From Ifrita kowaldi (Eukaryota; Chordata; Aves; Passeriformes; Cinclosomatidae), in contig VZRS01009488.1 in assembly GCA_013398055.1 (NCBI GenBank), positions 151,814-215,813 on the forward strand: a stretch of DNA of 64,000 bases, in the 5' to 3' direction. Positions 60,298 through 64,000 of the stretch are shown piece after piece. The notes under the pieces are model-generated. The model was not told the origin of the DNA. It made no database searches and worked only from the letters and a program-made list of their open reading frames with translations. Each line of letters opens with the position of its first letter. Position 1 is the stretch's first letter. The position numbers and the translations under genes were made by a program.

Positions 60298-62123
60298 CCA
60301 AATAATTTGGTCCCTTCCCAGGAAAATCCATCCCAGTTCTCTACAAACCACAGCTGTTTAGCTGGAAACTAAAGGACCAGCTTTGGGCACCCTTTGTGTT
60401 TGAGTCGCCCTAATCCCAGTTTCAGAAATGGTGGTGTTTGTCAAGCCCAAGTGAATTTAAAGGCTAAGCCAAGTCTAAGCTTCTGCAGCCTCCAACTTTG
60501 GGGCTGGAGTTTGATTGGAAGGGTTTGGATCTGACCACAGATGAAAGCCTTGCACTGAGATGATTTGACAGCAACATCACACAGCTCGTGTTTTTCATGG
60601 AACCTCATTCATTTAAGCTGAGGCTTTAAGAAGCTGCTGGAAGGGGAGCTGTTGTAGGGCTCATTCCTGAGTTAAACTTGTCAGTGTGAAGGGCTCCTGT
60701 GAGATGAGAGCTGAAGGAGTTGTTAACAAAGCACATGAGTGAGGCAACCATCAGATTTTCCGTGCTGGGCTTCTCCTTTTCACACTTCTGTGCAATGCTC
60801 AGTTGGGGTAAATATTGATGACACTGGGAGTAGGACTTGTGGGCATCGTGAGTAATCTAATGGGGTTTGTAGCACCTCGTTCTGATGCTGATGGAGCTAC
60901 TCATTCAGGAGGTTGCTCATTGCAGATGTGGCTGTTTAGGGCATTCTTGTCATCTGTTATGGAGCTGCCCACTTATGAGAGAAGCCAAGCAAACTACCTC
61001 AGAGAAAAAAATATCTTGGAAAGAAATTAAGGTTTAAAGCACCTCAGAAAAGTTTCTGGTGGATGAGAGGCTGCAAAAGCACAACCTTCAAAAGAAACAA
61101 TACAGGACAGACTTACCCCTCACTTTCCTTCCAGCACAGAATCCATTGATGTAAAAGCCATGGTGGAGAGTTGGGAGATCACTTTGGAGAAGGCTGAGAT
61201 GTGTCCCTGAGCGTGGTATAAACACCCTTAAAGCACCTGTGGGCCCTCCTGGGACCAGGGAGAGAAATCCCTGCACTGACACTGAAGCATCATAAAGGTC
61301 TCCCCATATGGACTGAAGGAAATTCTTCCAAGGCTGAAATGTTCAAAGGATGGAGGAGATCCCTGGTCCTTGGTCCTGCCCTCCACAAAACTGGGAGAGC
61401 AGAGAGGACCCAAACGCTGAAGGGCTGCAAGTCCCACCACCCCTGAGAAGGGGAAGAGCCACTCCTGAGCCGTGAGCTCCAGGCCCAGAGAGCTTCAGCT
61501 GGTGAGGTTTGGTTCCTGAGGCTTTTGGGAAGTGTCCTCCACCAGAAACCTGGAAGGATGAAGGACTGGCTTTTGCTTAACCAAACATATTTGTGCAACA
61601 AAAACCTGTTAAGAGCAGATCTGTCCTGGGTTCTCCTTCCTGTTTCACTGTGTCTACTTTCCATCTTCTCAGTTTATAATCTGCAATATTTAGAGCCTGT
61701 TCTAAACCCTCAAGTTTTATGTTGGACTTAAGAATCAGCTTGTTTGTCATGCACTGCACTTGCTTACCTTCCTCTTTCCCTCTCCTTTCATAGGACTCTG
61801 CAACAATAACCAAGTCAAGAAGAAAGTTATCCAATAAAAACCTTCTGGAGGATGAGCATTGATTTTCCTGACACAATTTGGAACTCATTAGCATTTTCTG
61901 TTGCAGTGTTACATCACCCTTTCTGCCAGGTGAGCTGCCTTGGACTGTATTTTAAGAGGTTCTGTCTGGAGAGCACGTGGACTGTGGGGTGAAATCCAAA
62001 GTAAAATTCCCAAGGGAAGCTCAGCAGTGGAGACACGAGTGACAGACATTAAAGGCACAGGATCAGCCCTGCTCGATGCTCTGCAGATGAAAGCTGCTGA
62101 GAGCTGTGTGTGGTACAATACCA
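60298..62123. other. Unique non-coding sequence
   Basis: Nothing recognised. Confidence 0.4.
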
Positions 62124-62371
62124 GCACCAGGGTGTCCTGGTCCGATTTCCAGTTTCCATCCCCACCAGTAATCCTGGCAGAGGCAGCACCAGGGTGTCCT
62201 GGTCCGATTCCCGGTCTCCATCCCCACCAGTAATCCTGGCAGAGGCAGCACCAGGGTGTCCTGGTCTGATTCCCAGTCTCCATCCCCACCAGTAATCCTG
62301 GCAGAGGCAGCACCAGGGTGTCCTGGTCTGATTTCCAGTCTCCATCCCCACCAGTAATCCTGAGGCAGCCT
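62124..62371. repeat. 62-bp minisatellite, four copies
   Basis: Copies start at 62124, 62186, 62248 and 62310, an exact 62-bp period, with only a few substitutions between them (for example tccgatttcc, tccgattccc, tctgattccc, tctgatttcc). The last copy degrades at its right edge. The period is not a multiple of three, so the 224-codon minus-strand frame across it reads successive copies in different frames, which rules out a repeated protein motif. Confidence 0.97.
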
Positions 62372-63274
62372 TTGGCCGTGGGCTGTGCCTTTCCAGCAGC
62401 TTCCTCACAGCCTCACCCTCCCTTGGTGCTGGGAGCTCACGGCAGGTCAGGAGTGCGGAGTGTCGGATGGGAGGGGAGCTCAGGGACAGCCTGGCACAGC
62501 CAGGCAGCAATCCCAGGGATTTCATCCATGTGGGCACAAGCCACCTTGTCTTTTCCATGCCTGGCTGGTGGGGGACAGGGCATTCAGAAACAGCAGGGAA
62601 CCAGCTTTGCCTGCGGCTCCTGAGCTCTGTTTTCATCTCACAGCATTCAGTGGCTGAGAAAGAGGGGAATCTCCTTTCCTTATCCTGGCTCAGACACAGC
62701 AAAAAGGCAAAGATTAATGCCATCAGAACAGAAGCAGTTGGTACTTAAATGTAACGTGGCAGATTTCCTCTGAGCACATTCCAAACTGTGGAGTTTCAGC
62801 AGTGGTAATAAAGCATTTAGGGGGACCTTGAAGCTTGAAGGAACAGCAGAGAAACAGTTGTGTGTGGTGGGAGCAGGAATGAATCCCATTCCCTGTGCAG
62901 CCCGTATGGAAATGGCCTTTGAGCCTAATGGGAGAAGGAACCATTTATTCCCTGGGCTAGTTCTTGTAACAACTCCAACTGCTGAGCAATTTAAAACCTA
63001 TGCATTTTTATAAGTGTCCGTTTTTCACATTGGATGAAAATAACCCTTTGGCACGGGTTAAATTATAAATAAGGCAAACAGGGGGGATGCACTGCCAGCA
63101 TACCAATGGGACAGCTGGGATGCACCAGCAACACTGAACGCACAGTCAGATTGCCTTAGGAGTTAGAGCACACCTGTGGAAAGGGGATTTCATGGGAAAA
63201 GCTCCAAATCAGCAGGCCTGGAGTTGTACAGCCCTGTGGGAAAAGCGGGAAAGCCTGGGAGGTGCAGTGATGTG
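62372..63274. other. Unique non-coding sequence
   Basis: No gene. Positions 63258-63288 contain a short 18-bp-period duplication next to the LTR that follows. Confidence 0.4.
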
Positions 63275-63280
63275 GGGAGG

Positions 63281-63668
63281 TGCAGTGATCACGCACGGGC
63301 GTGGACTCCACACACAAGAGGGAGATGCAAAGTCGTTTATTACGCAGCCAGAATTCCCTAAATACCACACACCCAGGATATAACATCATATAAACAGGAA
63401 AGATGTTCCCCACAGTGTCCCCAATCACCTGGGGTAGTGCCCAGATTTTGGCTATTATGGTAACAGGCAAACAATACCCTGTAAGGTCACAAAGTACAAC
63501 CATCACCTCTCACAGGTCCAACCCTGTCCACAAACTCACAATCCTCTCTCTGCCCATCCCGGTGACCTGGATACAGCCCCAGGGTCACCTCTGGGCCCAG
63601 GAAAGAGGCTCTCTCTCTCTCAGGCCCTCAGGGGCTATCTCTCTATCACCACACAGTGTAGCCCAGCA
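63281..63668 (-). mobile_element. Solo LTR, TGTCGGGG ERV family (copy B)
   Basis: A 388-bp LTR, closely similar throughout to copy A at 43123 but inverted. The perfect 6-bp target-site duplication GGGAGG lies at 63275-63280 and 63669-63674. Unlike copy A it keeps a normal polyadenylation signal (TTTATT on plus, 63336-63341). The element's 5' end reads TGCTGGGC. There are no internal retroviral genes. Confidence 0.95.
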
Positions 63669-63674
63669 GGGAGG

Positions 63675-64000
63675 GGTCTGCAGAGGGGGACAGGGGCACT
63701 TGCAGGAGGGCACATCCCTGAGCTGTGTGCCCAGGCTGTGCTGGGCATGGACAGCAGCCCGTGGCTCCTTCCTGCTGGAATTGTCTGCTCAGATTCTCAG
63801 TGATCTCAATGCCTTTTCCCCCTTCCCTGCCTGCTGCAATCAAAGCACATAAAGAAGAACAGCCCCCGCTCTGTAATGCAGATCCCATCGCCTGTTCCCT
63901 GCTCTCATTCCAGTGCTCGAACCCTTCCGGAGCTGGGCTCGCTCCTGCTGCCCAGGCTTCGGATGGCCCTACTGCACGTAGGGTGTGTGAGCTCTCTGTA
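63675..64000. other. Unique non-coding sequence to the window end
   Basis: Nothing recognised. Confidence 0.4.

Noticed and set aside
62049..62723. 224-codon minus-strand frame as a repeat protein
   Set aside because: It crosses a 62-bp minisatellite. Since 62 is not a multiple of three, successive copies are read in different frames, so there is no repeated protein motif.
1..64000. CRISPR array, operon, phage-like or other prokaryotic defence system
   Set aside because: No spaced direct repeats, no ribosome-binding-site-led gene runs and no tight gene packing. The repeat content is vertebrate.

Overview
The window reads as non-coding nuclear DNA from a bird. The basis is the repeat content. 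There are 29 recognisable CR1-type LINE fragments, almost all 5'-truncated, with the avian 3' tails. There are at least seven solo endogenous-retrovirus LTRs. I see no mammalian Alu or L1 sequence, no bacterial gene layout, and long repeat-free stretches between insertions. A passerine is plausible from the number of LTRs, but that is inference.

I find no protein-coding gene, rRNA, tRNA or CRISPR array that I can support. Open frames reach 328 codons, but the longest ones either run through CR1 copies, LTRs or tandem repeats, or overlap other frames on both strands with no recognisable domain. The window is best read as intergenic or intronic. Its host gene, if any, cannot be named from this sequence.

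Layout. 1-14 kb is mostly unique sequence with scattered CR1 tails, one 45-base assembly gap (5877-5921) and AT-rich blocks that look like conserved non-coding elements. 15-18 kb is an LTR cluster: two head-to-tail LTRs of a TGATGCC-terminus family, then a 758-bp LTR of another family on the minus strand. 19-29 kb holds CR1 fragments, one more TGATGCC-family LTR (22993-23438) and a 3.9-kb repeat-poor stretch. 29.4-30.3 kb is an old, decayed LINE whose reverse-transcriptase motifs can still be read in order. 32.5-33.6 kb is the longest CR1 copy, including the end of its reverse-transcriptase region. 35.3 kb has a single N flanked by an exact 87-bp duplication, almost certainly an assembly error. 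37.2-37.7 kb is a fourth TGATGCC-family LTR with a 4-bp target-site duplication. 43.1 and 63.3 kb carry two closely similar solo LTRs of a third family in opposite orientation, each with a perfect 6-bp target-site duplication. 53.2-53.7 kb is a GATATA-type array and 62.1-62.4 kb a four-copy 62-bp minisatellite.

No genes work together here. The biology visible is a record of retrotransposition (CR1), retroviral insertion followed by LTR-LTR recombination, and tandem-repeat growth. I did not find an undescribed functional system. The strongest observations are the LTR families with their duplicated target sites, the readable fossil reverse transcriptase and two assembly problems.
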